This document shows positions 6,035 through 6,689 of a DNA stretch of 6,689 nt, piece after piece. How positions within the stretch are numbered: the stretch's first letter is position 1; every line of letters starts with the position of its first letter. Source of the stretch: Dehalococcoidales bacterium (lineage in GTDB: Bacteria; Chloroflexota; Dehalococcoidia; Dehalococcoidales; UBA5760); NCBI GenBank assembly GCA_028710655.1, contig JAQTTS010000113.1, positions 1-6,689 of the forward strand. Reading direction: 5' to 3'. The notes under the pieces were generated by a model. The model saw nothing but the letters and a program-made list of their open reading frames with translations. It was not told where the DNA came from and made no database searches. The translations under genes and the position numbers were made by a program.

Positions 6035-6385
6035 TTGCGCGGCGGCTCTGAGATAGTAGTGCAGATAGACAATGGCCATAAGAAGTATGGAGTCTATCTC
6101 ATATGTCGTGCTATTCTCACCGGATGAGAAATATCCTTTATGTCGTAGCGACAGACTCAATCGGTCAGGAAGTCAGAATACCTGGCCAGATTACCACCTC
6201 AATACCTCAGGGTTAAGGCCAACGAGGATTTGTCTGTCGAAAGCGAGTTTCAACACACCTTATGACGTTTTGTTTTACTTATCGCTATTACTAAACAATC
6301 CTCGGGAATGTTCAACCATCTATGTGCAACAATTACTTGAAATGTGTAGCAGTCAGATTATCGCCGCGAGAAACTCAGCAAAAGG
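6035..6385. other. Intergenic stretch between convergent genes, nothing recognised
   Basis: This 351-base interval separates the plus-strand GX3 gene from the minus-strand nitroreductase gene. An open frame from ATG 6072 to 6401 exists, but it has no ribosome site and Ser/Arg/Leu-heavy composition without any domain. It also runs into the 3' end of the nitroreductase gene. No tRNA-like fold, array or hairpin with a T run was seen on either strand. Confidence 0.5.
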
Positions 6386-6689
6386 TTACCAGCGTTCGTA
6401 ACGAACCACTTCGTTCAATGATTTCCGGCTCTTATGTCCAGGGTGATCCGCAGGATATCCAAGTGGCGTAAAAGCAATTGGCTCAACACCATCAAGTAAT
6501 CCTAGTATTTGGCGAGCCGAATCTGGATTAAATGCTCCAATCCAGCAAGTGCCTAACCCAATATCAGTGGCAGCTAGTATGAGGTGGTCCATAGCAATGG
6601 TCACGTCCACATCACAGTAATCCTTACCGTCTCGACGCCTCCAACTTTCAGATGCAATACCGCAGATACAGATTATTATGGGGGCTTGT
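6386..6689 (-). CDS. Nitroreductase-family FMN oxidoreductase, C-terminal 100 residues (5' end beyond window)
   Basis: Read from the right edge leftwards, the frame is open from base 6688 to the TAA at 6386-6388. Visible sequence includes PIIICICGIASESWRRRDGK, DYCDVDVTIAMDHLILAATD, GLGTCWIGAF, VEPIAFTPLGYPAD and the terminal NEVVRYERW. These are the C-terminal half of the nitroreductase/NADH-oxidase fold: the Asp-[IV]-x-[IA]-A helix at the dimer interface, the GLGTCWIG segment that lines FMN, and the PLGYPAD strand-turn. Such enzymes reduce nitro groups, quinones or related substrates with NAD(P)H as FMN homodimers. The specific substrate cannot be told. An internal Met at 6610-6608 is not the start, because clear family sequence precedes it up to the window edge. 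The gene is convergent with everything else in the window. Confidence 0.9.
   Translation of the reverse strand, partial: QAPIIICICGIASESWRRRDGKDYCDVDVTIAMDHLILAATDIGLGTCWIGAFNPDSARQILGLLDGVEPIAFTPLGYPADHPGHKSRKSLNEVVRYERW

Noticed and set aside
5588..6160. 190-aa minus-strand and 151-aa shifted plus-strand frames over the GX3 gene
   Set aside because: They are kept open by the 12-base Gly-codon periodicity and show no own protein signature or start site.
6072..6401. 109-aa plus-strand open frame
   Set aside because: No ribosome site, no recognisable domain, and its end overlaps the nitroreductase gene on the other strand; likely chance.
6394..6406. Palindrome GTTCGT-A-ACGAAC as a regulatory dyad
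   Set aside because: It lies within the last codons of the nitroreductase gene (VRYER) and is explained by coding sequence; the loop is one base, so no hairpin.

Overview
The window looks like chromosomal DNA of a Chloroflexota bacterium, most likely of the class Dehalococcoidia. The main reason is the housekeeping sigma factor. It has the long, lineage-typical non-conserved segment between region 1.2 and region 2 and is followed by a YkgJ-type cysteine-cluster gene. This assignment rests on remembered family features and not on a search. Base composition is balanced, without extreme GC or AT bias.

Layout. Bases 1-57 are the last codons of a small zinc-ribbon protein. Bases 219-1649 encode the primary sigma-70 factor (RpoD/SigA, 476 aa with the start chosen here). 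Bases 1701 to about 2006 hold a broken YkgJ-family gene with a frameshift, a probable second indel and stop codons. It is followed by an 81-base tract without a single G and about half C (2045-2125), the classic composition of a Rho utilisation site, so the sigma operon may end here. Bases 2126-2570 are non-coding, with three short inverted repeats and one fair promoter candidate.

Bases 2583-5231 encode a large predicted surface lipoprotein (882 aa): a lipobox, proline- and acid-rich linkers, one InlB B-repeat-like domain and three C-terminal Ig/Fn3-like repeats, each with a cysteine pair spaced 54-56 residues. After about 290 non-coding bases, 5519-6034 encodes a 171-aa protein with an N-terminal hydrophobic segment. 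It then has glycine at every fourth position for 27 consecutive tetrads, and a tail with 10 cysteines in 33 residues. Bases 6035-6385 carry no convincing gene. Bases 6386-6689 on the minus strand are the C-terminal 100 residues of a nitroreductase-family flavoprotein that runs off the right edge.

Functionally the left third is conserved transcription machinery. The middle is an accessory stretch with two envelope proteins of unknown function, both on the plus strand, and the right edge returns to ordinary metabolism in a convergent gene. The most unusual item is the GX3-ladder protein with its Cys/Asp-rich tail. Next are the G-free tract and the decayed ykgJ gene.
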